Source: Lentisphaera profundi
Lineage (GTDB): Bacteria > Verrucomicrobiota > Lentisphaeria > Lentisphaerales > Lentisphaeraceae
DNA: 64,000 bases
NCBI RefSeq assembly: GCF_028728065.1
Contig: NZ_CP117811.1
Coordinates: forward strand, 372,001 to 436,000
Direction: 5' to 3'
The notes beneath the pieces are model-generated. The model saw nothing but the letters and a program-made list of their open reading frames with translations. It did no database searches and was not told the DNA's origin. This document shows, one piece after another, positions 9,708 to 18,435 of the stretch (positions are counted from its first letter, which is position 1; each line of letters starts with the position of its first letter). The position numbers and the translations under genes are program-made.

Positions 9708-11801
9708 ATGGAAAAACTATTATTACTTTTGGCTTTGTTTTGTAGTCAATTCGCTTGGGGGCAGTTTGGTGTCCCTTCGTATGAAGACTTAATCAAGACC
9801 GAGATTATCCCCGAGTATAGCTCCTGGGAAAAAGAAACTCAGCGCATTCTCGTAAAAACAACGATATCGGATGGTTTTAGTTATTACTGGAAAAACGGCG
9901 GTGAGAGCGGGGTTCCTTTTGATATAGAAGCAAGCTTGCCTGAGGGTATGGAATTACTTAATGTCGTTTGGGGCTCGCCAAAGTATAAATTTTTCTTTGG
10001 ACAAAAAACCTATGCTTATGTGGGTGGTTCGTGGCATTTATTGACCGTGAAAAAGAAAGCGGGCTTAAAGGGTGAGCAAAAAATTGAGCTCAATAATTTG
10101 TTTCAAGTGTGCGATGATAAAAATTGTTTTGCTCCTCAAACCTTAACTTTTCCAGGGTCGCTGACTATTGGTGCAGAGAAACTTAACCCAGCATTTGATG
10201 AGCAACTTAAAAAGGCCTCTCATTATTTACCCCAAGAATTGGACGCTGAACTAGATGTCCAAGTAATACGCAGTGATGCAGGTTTTGATATTAGTGTCGT
10301 GAAGCCCCAGGACGACGCGAAAGTTTTCTTCTTCAATGATTCAGAAAACTTAATGGCCTTCGACCAGAAATGGAAAGAAGAGGGCGCGCGCTTACAAACG
10401 CATTTAGCTTTCGCTGAAAATGCGGACAAGAAAGATCAAATCTTATTAGGTACCCTGCTTATTAAAGCCAATGGAAGCCAAGAAGCCTATGCCGTAGATT
10501 CATCAACTTTGAGTTCTGTGACTACAATGATTTCGACGGTTAGTGAAGGCGGAAGTGATGAAGTAGCCGTAGAAGCAGAGAAACCTAGTTTTTGGATTAC
10601 GATTGCTTATATGTTCATTGGGGGCTTGTTACTTAATTTAATGCCCTGCGTGTTCCCGGTGCTGGCCCTCAAAGTCCAAAGCTTTCTTAAGCTATCTAAA
10701 GATGGCAAAGGTAGCGCCTTAAGTCATGGTCTGGCTTATTCAGGTGGGGTGATTCTTTCTTTCTGGGTACTTTCATTTTTTATTATCATTCTCAAAGCTA
10801 AAAATCCGAATTTGACCTGGGGTTTCCAGTTACAAGATCCAGCCTTTTTACTAGGTATGGTGATACTCTTATTCGTAATCGCACTTAATTTCTTCGGTTT
10901 GTTTGAGATGGGAGTTTCCTTGACGGGAGCGGGCCAAAAAGTTAAAAAAGAAGGTCATGGTGGTTCATTTATGAGTGGTGTGTTGGCCACAGTAGTGGCC
11001 ACGCCTTGTGCCGGTCCTTTCTTAGGTGCGGCTCTTGCGGCAACCTTCGGCATGTCCAATTTTCCCTTGTTAATGTCATTTACGGCAATGGGCTTGGGTC
11101 TGAGTCTTCCTTACTTGATTTTGGGCTTTAAGCCTGAATTATTAAAATTCTTACCAAGACCAGGAGATTGGATGGAGCGCTTTAAGCAATCTATGGGTTT
11201 CATGATGATGCTTGCAGTGGTTTACTTTTTCTGGTCACTCGCCGCAATGATTGATGTTGATTGGGCAATTAGAGTGCTCGCTGCAATGGTTGGCCTAGCT
11301 TTAGCCCTGTGGATTTATGGCGCGTGGGGAACTCCTTGGATGAGTGCGAAAGTTCGTAAGATTGCTATTGGTCTAGCAGTGCTCATTGGTGGTTATAGTT
11401 TAGTTTTTGCCTATGATGCCAGTCAGCAGGGGGGCGTTATCTCCGCGGAAGTCCCAAAAGAAATTGTTTGGAATCCCTATGATGAAGTTGAGATTCAAAA
11501 ACTCGAAGCAGAAGGCAAGCCTTATTTTGTTGACTTCACCGCTAAATGGTGTGGGATTTGCCAATGGAATAAGAATACAGCTATTCGCAAGCAAGGGACT
11601 TATGAAGCCTTCCTCGCAAAAGGAGTGAAGCTCTTTGAAGCCGATATGACAAATGAAAACCCAGCCTTGTCAGAAGCGATTAAAAAGTATGGTCGCAAAG
11701 CCGTTCCCGTCTACGTCGTCTTTGATGGTAGCGAATGGCGAGTACTTTCATCGACTTTGACCGAAGGCTCATTGATAGAAGAGATTAAGTCAATTCCTTA
11801 A
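9708..11801 (+). CDS. dsbD: Thiol:disulfide interchange protein DsbD
   Basis: A 697-residue transmembrane reductant carrier. After a signal peptide, residues about 30-180 form the periplasmic domain with a cysteine pair (CDDKNC). The central CcdA-like domain of about eight helices holds the two buried redox cysteines in LMPCVFPVLALK and ATPCAGPFLGA. The C-terminal thioredoxin-like domain has WCGIC. It moves electrons from cytoplasmic thioredoxin to periplasmic proteins and cytochrome c maturation. It stands alone, with AGAGGA before its start and a strong terminator after it. Genes for cytochrome-type proteins occur elsewhere in the window (37439, 43573). Confidence 0.93.
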   Translation: MEKLLLLLALFCSQFAWGQFGVPSYEDLIKTEIIPEYSSWEKETQRILVKTTISDGFSYYWKNGGESGVPFDIEASLPEGMELLNVVWGSPKYKFFFGQKTYAYVGGSWHLLTVKKKAGLKGEQKIELNNLFQVCDDKNCFAPQTLTFPGSLTIGAEKLNPAFDEQLKKASHYLPQELDAELDVQVIRSDAGFDISVVKPQDDAKVFFFNDSENLMAFDQKWKEEGARLQTHLAFAENADKKDQILLGTLLIKANGSQEAYAVDSSTLSSVTTMISTVSEGGSDEVAVEAEKPSFWITIAYMFIGGLLLNLMPCVFPVLALKVQSFLKLSKDGKGSALSHGLAYSGGVILSFWVLSFFIIILKAKNPNLTWGFQLQDPAFLLGMVILLFVIALNFFGLFEMGVSLTGAGQKVKKEGHGGSFMSGVLATVVATPCAGPFLGAALAATFGMSNFPLLMSFTAMGLGLSLPYLILGFKPELLKFLPRPGDWMERFKQSMGFMMMLAVVYFFWSLAAMIDVDWAIRVLAAMVGLALALWIYGAWGTPWMSAKVRKIAIGLAVLIGGYSLVFAYDASQQGGVISAEVPKEIVWNPYDEVEIQKLEAEGKPYFVDFTAKWCGICQWNKNTAIRKQGTYEAFLAKGVKLFEADMTNENPALSEAIKKYGRKAVPVYVVFDGSEWRVLSSTLTEGSLIEEIKSIP

Positions 11802-11823
11802 TGACTTAAATTAATTAGTTTTC

Positions 11824-11860
11824 AAAAAAGGCTCTGTACGTAAAGTACAGGGCCTTTTTT
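11824..11860 (+). terminator. Rho-independent terminator of dsbD
   Basis: An A-run and GGCtCTGTAC pair across the loop GTAAA with GTACAGGGCC, followed by TTTTTT, 23 bases after the dsbD stop. It insulates dsbD from the island that begins at 12006. Confidence 0.9.
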
Positions 11861-12005
11861 ATCTGTCTAGAAAAGCTGTGATTATTCGACATCAGTCAAC
11901 GTGAAATAAAATAGTGAAGGCGCGCAGGGTTTTTCATTCGGATTATGGAATCTCGCTGATGATTTGGCTCATTGTTTAAAAATTATTAACTTTTTTTCAA
12001 AAACT

Positions 12006-12038
12006 TGTCAGAAGCCTAAAAAGCTCACGAAAGACCTT
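12006..12038 (+). promoter_or_regulatory. Shared ECF-like promoter motif, site A
   Basis: TGTCAGAA (12006-12013), 13 bases, ACGAAAGACCTT (12027-12038). It ends 30 bases before the lipoprotein start at 12069. The same two blocks with identical spacing precede three other units of this island. The layout (TGTC-type -35 and CGAA-type -10 about 16 bases apart) resembles promoters of extracytoplasmic-function sigma factors; that identification is inference. Confidence 0.8.
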
Positions 12039-12068
12039 TGTGATAAAATAAAAAACAGAGGTAAACAA

Positions 12069-12500
12069 ATGAAATCATGGATCGCAATATTAGCACTAGC
12101 GAGTTTAGCGAGTTGTTCATCAACGAACACCGACAATGACTCTAAGCAAGAAGTAGCCGGCGCCATTAGTATACAGGAAAGCGATATTGATCACGACCTA
12201 AAAATGCCCGATACTGAATCAGCTAACGAGCTCGTGGCTTTTGCGCGAGGCTTGAGTGCTAAGGGTCGTTATAATGAATCCGCAAAGGTTTATACAGATA
12301 TAGCCCAGCGTTTTGAAACCGATAGCAAAGAATTCGAAAATGATTGCTTGCGTGAAGCCGTACGTCAACATTGGCTTGCGGGTGAAAAGCAAGAGGCACA
12401 GCAAGTACTAGCGGAATTAGAAGCTCAACAGAGCATTTATTCCTATAGTAGTGAAAGTCAGTCCTTTCGAAATCTTAAAAAATTAGTAAGTGCGAAATAA
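12069..12500 (+). CDS. Lipoprotein, TPR-like, first gene of the Exb/Tol-like operon
   Basis: A 143-residue lipoprotein with lipobox LASC (Cys about 16) and an alpha-helical mature part resembling a short TPR. It is a paralogue of the lipoprotein at 22741. Both share the core xELxxxxxxLxxxGRxxxxA and the signature FENDCxREAxxQxW. An in-frame upstream extension to 11964 is rejected because it runs across promoter site A and has no signal sequence. The ATG at 12069 has AGAGGT seven bases upstream. The fourteen-residue FENDC region is the best-conserved part, suggesting a shared binding site. Function unknown. Confidence 0.8.
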   Translation: MKSWIAILALASLASCSSTNTDNDSKQEVAGAISIQESDIDHDLKMPDTESANELVAFARGLSAKGRYNESAKVYTDIAQRFETDSKEFENDCLREAVRQHWLAGEKQEAQQVLAELEAQQSIYSYSSESQSFRNLKKLVSAK

Positions 12501-12510
12501 GGAGTCAAAG

Positions 12511-13485
12511 ATGAAAACAATAGTTAAAAGTTTAATTTCCTTCTACATGTGTACCTTTGTTGTGGCAACGAGTGCTTACGCAGTAGAAAAAACAGGTGGC
12601 GATTTCCAGGAATTGCTCCAGGAAATGAATGAAGAAATAAGCCAAGCACGTGTTAAAATCGAGGCCCTTGATGCAGAGCGGGTCAAGTTAAAAGATAATA
12701 ATCCTCAGGAATCTCTGGGCAAACGCAAAGTAGCCCTCAAAGAGCTGGAGTCATCAGTTGAAGCAATGAACAATACTGATGATGAGCAAGAAAGGCGCGC
12801 CTACTCGAAAGATGTGGAAGCCAAAATTGTCAAAGTATCCGAGACGAGTGCTGATTACCTCGAGATGATGAAGGATGATTTACTTAGCCAAGATAAGCAA
12901 ATGAAGCTAATGGAAGATGTGCTCTCTGGGGTGATTTATAAATTAGATAAACTTCACGCGATATCTGACGAAGAAAAAACGACGGCGCAATCCGGTGAAG
13001 AACTGAAGAAGAATAAAGAGAAAATCAAGAATATGGCAAAAATGGTAGAGCTCCTATCTAGAACTGCACCCAACTCACAAAGATGGAAGAATGTTCGCCA
13101 GACTTTAGTGCTACAGAATGCGATGCTGAATTCTACGAAGGTCAATACCACAAAACTTCGTCAACGTTTATTAAAACAAAAGCAATCGTATGAACAAGCT
13201 TTGGCACAGATATCCCAGGCGCGTCAAAGAATCGACATCGATAAGAAATTGTTATCTCAATTAGCCCTTGGTGAAGTGGCTCAAAACTCACTCCGTCAGC
13301 TCTCTAGCTTATTGCTTGGTAATCTCAATGTAGAAAATATAGGCAGCACGATTTTAGCCCAATCTGAGGAACGTCAGCAAAGTTTGATCAGTTTTTTAGA
13401 TCAAAGTGATGCGGCTAATGGACTTGATGTAGAAGATGTTATTGACGATGAATACCCAGAAGGCTTTGCCGATCTTTTAAAATAA
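12511..13485 (+). CDS. Secreted coiled-coil protein
   Basis: A 324-residue exported protein. The signal peptide ends near residue 26 (SAYA|VEK) and almost all the rest is charged alpha helix with long coiled-coil stretches. It starts ten bases after the previous gene with GGAG six bases before its ATG. Coiled-coil proteins of the DUF3450 kind sit in a similar place beside ExbB/ExbD genes in other bacteria, so a role as a periplasmic adaptor for the downstream motor is plausible, but I cannot assign it to that family by sequence. Confidence 0.75.
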   Translation: MKTIVKSLISFYMCTFVVATSAYAVEKTGGDFQELLQEMNEEISQARVKIEALDAERVKLKDNNPQESLGKRKVALKELESSVEAMNNTDDEQERRAYSKDVEAKIVKVSETSADYLEMMKDDLLSQDKQMKLMEDVLSGVIYKLDKLHAISDEEKTTAQSGEELKKNKEKIKNMAKMVELLSRTAPNSQRWKNVRQTLVLQNAMLNSTKVNTTKLRQRLLKQKQSYEQALAQISQARQRIDIDKKLLSQLALGEVAQNSLRQLSSLLLGNLNVENIGSTILAQSEERQQSLISFLDQSDAANGLDVEDVIDDEYPEGFADLLK

Positions 13486-13500
13486 ATGAGGAATAGGACC

Positions 13501-13908
13501 ATGAAAAACTTTAACAAAATAATGACTTTCGCAATTATCTTTTTCACCTTAGTGAATGTTCAAGCATCTAGTAATAAAGATAAACTAGTTAACTCAATGT
13601 TTAAAAAACAAAAAACTAATGAAGTGAAAATTGTCGAGCTATGGCAAAAAAACGAGCGTGGCGAAAGCTTAAATGATTTAGTGGCGGAATACGTTTCTCA
13701 GGAAATCCGCCTGGAATCAATGACGGATAAAAAGCGTAATTCACTACTCAGCGCAGTGAATAAATCTGGCGAGAAATTCACTTCAACAGAGGGCTTGATC
13801 AAGGCTTTGGTAATGGAGTATTATAGCCGCCAAGGGATTCAGCTCGATGATAAGTTTTATGTTGAAGGGACTTACCATATTCGTGTAAAAGAAGCGGCAG
13901 TAAAATGA
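13501..13908 (+). CDS. Small secreted protein of unknown function
   Basis: A 135-residue protein with a signal peptide (about 1-23, ending VNVQA|SSN) and a helical, charged mature part. I recognise no family. The ATG at 13501 is preferred to one 15 bases upstream because the signal peptide begins here and an AGGA lies upstream. Its stop overlaps the start of the ExbB-like gene (ATGA), so the two are translationally coupled and probably act together. Confidence 0.7.
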   Translation: MKNFNKIMTFAIIFFTLVNVQASSNKDKLVNSMFKKQKTNEVKIVELWQKNERGESLNDLVAEYVSQEIRLESMTDKKRNSLLSAVNKSGEKFTSTEGLIKALVMEYYSRQGIQLDDKFYVEGTYHIRVKEAAVK

Positions 13909-14351
13909 AAACGCGCGATATCATCTTAGCCTTTGGATTTGGTGCAGTCGCTTGTTATATGCTAGATACTCAAATGCTAGCAAGCTTTAATCCCATGATG
14001 TGGCTTACTACAATTGCTCAAAAGGTCGGGGTGACTTTTTATCCACTCATTATCCTCTCGATGTGGAGTTTGTATTCAGCCTACTCTCAAGAGACTTTTT
14101 CACCCACTACACAAGGCTATATCGCTACAACGGCTCAAAGAATTGGTCTTTTAGGCACAGTGATTGGCCTGGTGACGGCCACGATGGCAATAGGGACAAA
14201 TCTAAGTTCTGGTGCTGCCGGTGCAGTAAGTGGCGCCTTGCCAGCAGTGGGCGAAGCTCTACTCAGTACGGCGATGGGTTTTGTGATTGCTTTGCAATGC
14301 GATTTTATTATCTACCTCAAATTAGAGAAAGGCCATGAATTACATATTTAA
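13905..14351 (+). CDS. MotA/TolQ/ExbB-family proton-channel protein
   Basis: A 148-residue inner-membrane protein with about four hydrophobic segments. The last two carry the family signature: QRIGLLGTVIGLVTATMA and AVGEALLSTAMGFVIAL. The threonines in LLGT and LST are the positions that line the ion path in ExbB/TolQ. It is shorter than typical ExbB (about 240) and lacks the large cytoplasmic loop. Coupled by overlap to genes on both sides (13908 and 14335). Known family members form a pentamer that turns the proton gradient into force on periplasm-spanning partners. Confidence 0.82.
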   Translation: MKTRDIILAFGFGAVACYMLDTQMLASFNPMMWLTTIAQKVGVTFYPLIILSMWSLYSAYSQETFSPTTQGYIATTAQRIGLLGTVIGLVTATMAIGTNLSSGAAGAVSGALPAVGEALLSTAMGFVIALQCDFIIYLKLEKGHELHI

Positions 14352-14757
14352 ATCCAATGGAACAGAAGGCATGCTCGATGTAATTTTGAGTTGCACGCTC
14401 ATTTTTATGCTGATGTCGGCACTGGTTCAAGTGGATAGTCAAAGTCAACAAGAAGTGACCTTGCCCGATATGGAACTTAGTCAGAGTAAAGATCAAAATC
14501 AGCAAGGTGGCGATGATTCTATTGGTCGAGTGACGATAAGCCTCAAGAAAAGCAATCAAGACTTAGAGTGTTTTATCGATGATAAACAAGTCGATTATCA
14601 GTCTTTGGAATCCGAATTAAAAAGTATGCAAGACATCAGCCATGTGGCCCTCAGGCGCGAGCCAGGTGTTTCTTGTGGGATCGAAGATCAAGTGATCTTG
14701 ACCTGTCAAGAATTGGGGATTCATCAAGTGGCCATTGTACTAAAATCAGTCAATTAA
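14335..14757 (+). CDS. ExbD/TolR-family protein
   Basis: A 140-residue single-pass protein. The N-terminal helix (about 12-32) contains the key aspartate in MLDVILSC (Asp15), which in ExbD/TolR takes part in proton transfer. Next comes the VTLPD segment typical of the family, then a small periplasmic domain with the expected alternating strands. It overlaps the ExbB-like gene by 17 bases. With it, it should form the ion-driven motor of this operon. Confidence 0.82.
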   Translation: MNYIFKSNGTEGMLDVILSCTLIFMLMSALVQVDSQSQQEVTLPDMELSQSKDQNQQGGDDSIGRVTISLKKSNQDLECFIDDKQVDYQSLESELKSMQDISHVALRREPGVSCGIEDQVILTCQELGIHQVAIVLKSVN

Positions 14758-14767
14758 GGAGAAAGTT

Positions 14768-15136
14768 ATGAAATCACTATTTAAATTATTTGCGATCGCC
14801 GCATTAGGCGCAGTGAGCTACAATATCATGATGAATTCTAAGCTTGTGGATAAATTCAATAAGCAAGATATTTCGGAACAAGTCGAGCCCTTGATTAATA
14901 AAGTGGTCGAATTGAAAGAAGAAATCATTGAACCACAAGAGCAAATTGAAGTGGTGGAACAAGAGCAAATCACTGAAGAAAAAGCTGATCCAAATCAACG
15001 CTTACTCGAGATTGCGGGTGCACCGAAAGTTAAAAAAACACCAGCGCCTCAGCTAAGTCAAGTGAATGACTTAGAGGCTCGGAAGCAGGCAGCCCTCCAA
15101 AGACAATTAAACATTGTCAATGAGCTAACAGAGTAA
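14768..15136 (+). CDS. Membrane-anchored periplasmic protein, motor-partner candidate
   Basis: A 122-residue protein with an N-terminal membrane segment or uncleaved signal (about 4-22) and a long acidic, proline-containing stretch (EPQEQIEVVEQEQ) ending in a short helix. It has an ideal ribosome site (AAGGAG). The anchor plus extended linker is the layout of TonB/TolA-type energy transducers, but there is no recognisable TonB C-terminal domain, so this is inference from position and shape only. Confidence 0.68.
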   Translation: MKSLFKLFAIAALGAVSYNIMMNSKLVDKFNKQDISEQVEPLINKVVELKEEIIEPQEQIEVVEQEQITEEKADPNQRLLEIAGAPKVKKTPAPQLSQVNDLEARKQAALQRQLNIVNELTE

Positions 15137-15137
15137 A

Positions 15138-15800
15138 ATGAATAAGCGGCTGCTAGTTCTAGGCTTAGGCGTGCTGATTTATTTACTGGCTAATCAAAGT
15201 GAGCCTGCCATAAATAAACCAGTGCAGTCCCCACCTAAAGTTCAGCAAGAGCTGAAGGTTAAGGTGATTATGCCTCGTCCTAAATCAGCAGCAGTTAAGT
15301 CTCCAGCACCCGCTCAAGACGACGTACCCCATCAAGGGCAATTGCCTCCCATTGAAGCATCCTATCGTCAGACAATTGGTTTTCGAGCCTACGCTTTAGC
15401 GATGGAAGAACGAGGTGCCCTTTTTTTAATGAAATCAAAAAATAAGGGCGAATTTCACCACTTGAATTATCGTGGTGGGAAAGTCGAGACAATGACTCTA
15501 GCCCAATTAAAATCCCGTGGGCTTTCATCACGAACCCGGCTTTTGGGCAAGGAACCTGCCTTGCAAAAATTGCAAAAAGAAGCGGTCCAAGAAGGGGCGC
15601 GTGGCAGTGTTTTCCTTTTAGTACCAACCCATTTCGAAGCGATAATCGCTCAAGAATTCTTTGCCAAAAGTCCCCTTACTCAGGGTCTCCTCTCTATCAA
15701 AGGCCAATATGCCTTTACTCACTCGGGTTTTGTTTTAAAGATCAATCAAGTCGCCACTAAACAAGGCCTTCACAAGCTTAACTTTAGCCTTAAATTATAA
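15138..15800 (+). CDS. TonB/TolA-like anchored protein with proline-rich linker
   Basis: A 220-residue protein starting one base after the previous stop. Residues 4-20 form a membrane anchor and about 22-75 a Pro/Lys/Gln-rich linker (KPVQSPPKVQQ, MPRPKSAAVKSPAPA). A compact domain of about 130 residues follows, with no family I recognise. Such an anchor-linker-domain layout beside an ExbB/ExbD pair is what one expects of the periplasm-spanning effector. It is the last gene of unit A. Confidence 0.7.
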   Translation: MNKRLLVLGLGVLIYLLANQSEPAINKPVQSPPKVQQELKVKVIMPRPKSAAVKSPAPAQDDVPHQGQLPPIEASYRQTIGFRAYALAMEERGALFLMKSKNKGEFHHLNYRGGKVETMTLAQLKSRGLSSRTRLLGKEPALQKLQKEAVQEGARGSVFLLVPTHFEAIIAQEFFAKSPLTQGLLSIKGQYAFTHSGFVLKINQVATKQGLHKLNFSLKL

Positions 15801-16221
15801 GTCTAGGAAGAATTTAGTCCTGGGCGAACCTGTCCCCGCAGGTGCTCCTAATGGTAGGGAACGGTGGTGTTTGAATAACATCATCGTGCGTGCCGAAGGT
15901 ACGCTGCAGAGCGTTTCCTTCATACCTTCGGCATGAATATTATTTTTTTAACAATACCCACCGGATAAATCCGGTGGCTACCATACTACATACCTTCGGC
16001 ATGTGCTTAAGTTCCCTATCATTACAGGTGCTCGTGTCAGGCATGGATCATCTGTGCCTACAGCTGGGAGGCTTTCTTTTTCACGATTGACCATATCACG
16101 CCGCTTAGTATTTTATAAATGCTTCGCACACGAGAGGACGCTATTCCCTCTAACTCCCCAGTCCTGGGCCAGGCGATTTGAGTGCTTCGCACCCACTTAC
16201 GCCGTTAGGTGGTTAATCGTG
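15801..16221. repeat. Non-coding stretch of short palindromic repeats
   Basis: No credible gene lies between the converging units. It holds two copies of CATACCTTCGGCATG (15921-15935 and 15989-16003) with an inverted partial copy near 15890. It also has a near-perfect hairpin, CCACCGGAT and ATCCGGTGG around two bases (15958-15977), and CAGGTGCTCG...GGCATGGAT (16025-16048), a variant of which recurs at 49398-49418. A 66-codon frame over it is an artefact of the repeats. These look like dispersed intergenic repeat elements and may also end transcription. Confidence 0.55.
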
Positions 16222-17595
16222 TTATTTTTTGAGTTTAGCGGGAGTCGAGCTCGACTTAAAGAGTGGTTTGAGTGATTCGAGGCTCTTGTATTGATTCTGC
16301 TGAGAGAAACAAAGCCCCACAGGAGTATTCCAGATCAGATAGCCCTTTAAGTAAGCCTCAAGGTCATAGTGATCTTTGATAATGAGGTAGACTTGTTTTA
16401 ACTTATCGCTTCGTTTTAGAATGAGTGCTTGATCAGAGAACGATTCGTAATTTAGGGTGAAGCTCGAGCTCGTATTTGGTGCCAAAGTGATGGTGCCTGA
16501 ATTATCCAACTTTACTGAACCATTAACATAACGGCCATTAACTTTAGACTTATTTGTGCTTGGTCCTTTTGCATTGCCATCAATAAAAGCAAAGCCTGAA
16601 TCATTGATAGTAATAGAGGCGTGCAGTGAGCTCATATTAATATTGAGCGTTTTCATTTCTGTCTGAGGGTCAGAGGAATTGGGTGATGGATAGTTGCGTG
16701 TTAAAAGATCCGCTTCACGGCTACGCCCAAGAGTGAGGTCATGAGAGAAGATATGTAGGGTCTCACCGCTGGCTAGCTCTAGGCTCAAGCTCTTAGCTTG
16801 AGGGCTAGTGGGAAAAGTAGGGCGAGCTTGTTCTTGGGCAGGCTTCTGTTTATCATCTTGAAGATTGTTTGCAGAAGAGAAGTTTTCTGTTAAGAGAAAA
16901 GGACAGTCATCTAAGCTAATTTCATGTAGAGAAAGATCTGACCATTGGCTTTCTCGTTTACGTAATTTATCCCTATCACTTTGCAGTAAATCTTGGTTAA
17001 TTAAGTTGATGTTGCCGGTGGCATCGGTGGCATTGCCCGAGCCGTAATTGATGTCCCCGACATTGATGTTGAGTTGTGTTTTAATTTGGCCACTTTTTTC
17101 ATGGATATCAATATTGAAAAAACTGTGGAACGCTTTTTCTTCACCGTTTATTGTACAGGTGAAAAAGAGTTCAATAGCAGCATTTATAGATTCTTCCAAG
17201 GCATTAGCGGGAAGGTTAATTGAACATTTGCTTGGCAGGTAAAAAACTCTTTTTACTTCTTGGTACTGAGTTGGAGTTTGCACTAAGACTTTTAAGTTTT
17301 TTACGCTGTTATTATCTTTTTCGTCAAAGGCTAAGTGAATGGCACTGTGAACCCCTGCGACAAATTCAGAGCATGTACCCTGATCATATTTGACAATAAT
17401 CGGTAGTGTAGAGTCATTTGAAGAGTCAAAAATATTTTGATCTAGAGTCTCGATTTGTGCAATGTTGATATCCGTGGGCTCAGATGAGAGCCCATTACTA
17501 AGAGCAGGACTTGTGCTAAGTATCGCAGTACCACAGTATTCACAAAATGAGGCGTCTTCATCTTCAATCAGGCATTGGCAACTTGTGCAATCCAT
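16222..17595 (-). CDS. Zinc-ribbon protein with C-terminal FHA domain
   Basis: A 457-residue cytoplasmic protein. A zinc ribbon (CTSC and CEYC, residues 3-21) leads. A beta-rich middle (about 50-185) is of unknown type. The C-terminal half carries an FHA domain with the phosphate-binding GRS motif (LTLGRSREADLL), SSLHASI and a VNGRYVNG turn. FHA domains bind phosphothreonine, so this is a likely reader of the kinases at 23186 and 25120. Third gene of unit D, five bases after the lipoprotein stop. The FHA arginine is intact here, unlike in the sigma-FHA at 30351. Confidence 0.82.
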   Translation of the reverse strand: MDCTSCQCLIEDEDASFCEYCGTAILSTSPALSNGLSSEPTDINIAQIETLDQNIFDSSNDSTLPIIVKYDQGTCSEFVAGVHSAIHLAFDEKDNNSVKNLKVLVQTPTQYQEVKRVFYLPSKCSINLPANALEESINAAIELFFTCTINGEEKAFHSFFNIDIHEKSGQIKTQLNINVGDINYGSGNATDATGNINLINQDLLQSDRDKLRKRESQWSDLSLHEISLDDCPFLLTENFSSANNLQDDKQKPAQEQARPTFPTSPQAKSLSLELASGETLHIFSHDLTLGRSREADLLTRNYPSPNSSDPQTEMKTLNINMSSLHASITINDSGFAFIDGNAKGPSTNKSKVNGRYVNGSVKLDNSGTITLAPNTSSSFTLNYESFSDQALILKRSDKLKQVYLIIKDHYDLEAYLKGYLIWNTPVGLCFSQQNQYKSLESLKPLFKSSSTPAKLKK

Positions 17596-17600
17596 AAGTT

Positions 17601-18416
17601 TTACTGATTAGAAGTGAAAATAATTTTTGTTAATTCAGCGAGGGGATCTTCGCTATCGACTTCGATATCATTTTGACCGATACTACGTGAGCTTAAACCA
17701 TTTGGAAAATTATCCTCTTGATAGATAATACGGAAGGTATAGATATCACCTTTGGAGCTGATGAGTCGGCAATCAATAATGCCATCATAGCTTTTTGCCA
17801 TAGAAGTGAAACGACTTACGCTTTTGGATAGCTTAAGGCTGCGGTCAGTCTTATTAAACCAAGAGTCATTAAAATCGGATAAATCGATACTGAGTGCACA
17901 GGCATGAATACCATTTTTAACCTTAAGGCTTTCTTTTGCGAGCCAATCACCAATGGGACCACTAATAGCTGTAGCAGTATTGTTTTGAGCCTTACTGATG
18001 CCCGTAGTTCTTTTTCCAGTCTCTTGGAAGTGTTCTTTGGCGAGTACTTTGCCATCGGTTGTTCTAATTAAAGCTAAATCCGCAGAGATATCATAGCGAG
18101 TGTATTTTCCGAATTTGCCTTTTTCTTCACCTTTAGCACTGATTTTCATAGTGAAAAAAGAATTTTGACTAGTCGATATGGAGAAATCATCTTTTAGGAT
18201 TTTTGAGGAGATGCGATCAGTGAGGACTTGCTCGATGGAGTTACTATTGACTTGCTGTATAGCAATAGGAAGTTTCTGCTTGATAACATGTGTAGTGACT
18301 TCCCTTGAATTAACTTGACGCGGGCTTTTGTCACCGGCTTCTGAAATAGAAACGGTATTAGTCGTGCTACAAGAAAATAAGAAGAACAGGATGGATAGAG
18401 TGAGGATATGTTTCAT
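17601..18416 (-). CDS. Lipoprotein with CsgG/FlgO-like region
   Basis: A 271-residue lipoprotein with lipobox LFSC (Cys about 16). The region about 45-150 (a long helix with a strand set reading YDISADLALIRTTDGKVLA) is reminiscent of the TolB-N/CsgG/FlgO-like fold present in the caspase upstream, though weakly. The start at 18416 has GGAGA eight bases before it and puts the signal peptide first. A longer frame would overlap the caspase gene. Its place between caspase and FHA genes suggests an outer-membrane or periplasmic partner of the caspase. Confidence 0.72.
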   Translation of the reverse strand: MKHILTLSILFFLFSCSTTNTVSISEAGDKSPRQVNSREVTTHVIKQKLPIAIQQVNSNSIEQVLTDRISSKILKDDFSISTSQNSFFTMKISAKGEEKGKFGKYTRYDISADLALIRTTDGKVLAKEHFQETGKRTTGISKAQNNTATAISGPIGDWLAKESLKVKNGIHACALSIDLSDFNDSWFNKTDRSLKLSKSVSRFTSMAKSYDGIIDCRLISSKGDIYTFRIIYQEDNFPNGLSSRSIGQNDIEVDSEDPLAELTKIIFTSNQ

Positions 18417-18435
18417 TTTTAATGTCTCCAAATGA

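Noticed and set aside
11964-12068. Longer start for the lipoprotein of unit A
   Set aside because: The extension lies across promoter site A and pushes the lipoprotein signal inside the protein.
15890-16090. A 66-codon plus-strand frame in the gap between converging units
   Set aside because: It runs through palindromic repeats, lacks a ribosome site and has no domain or signal.
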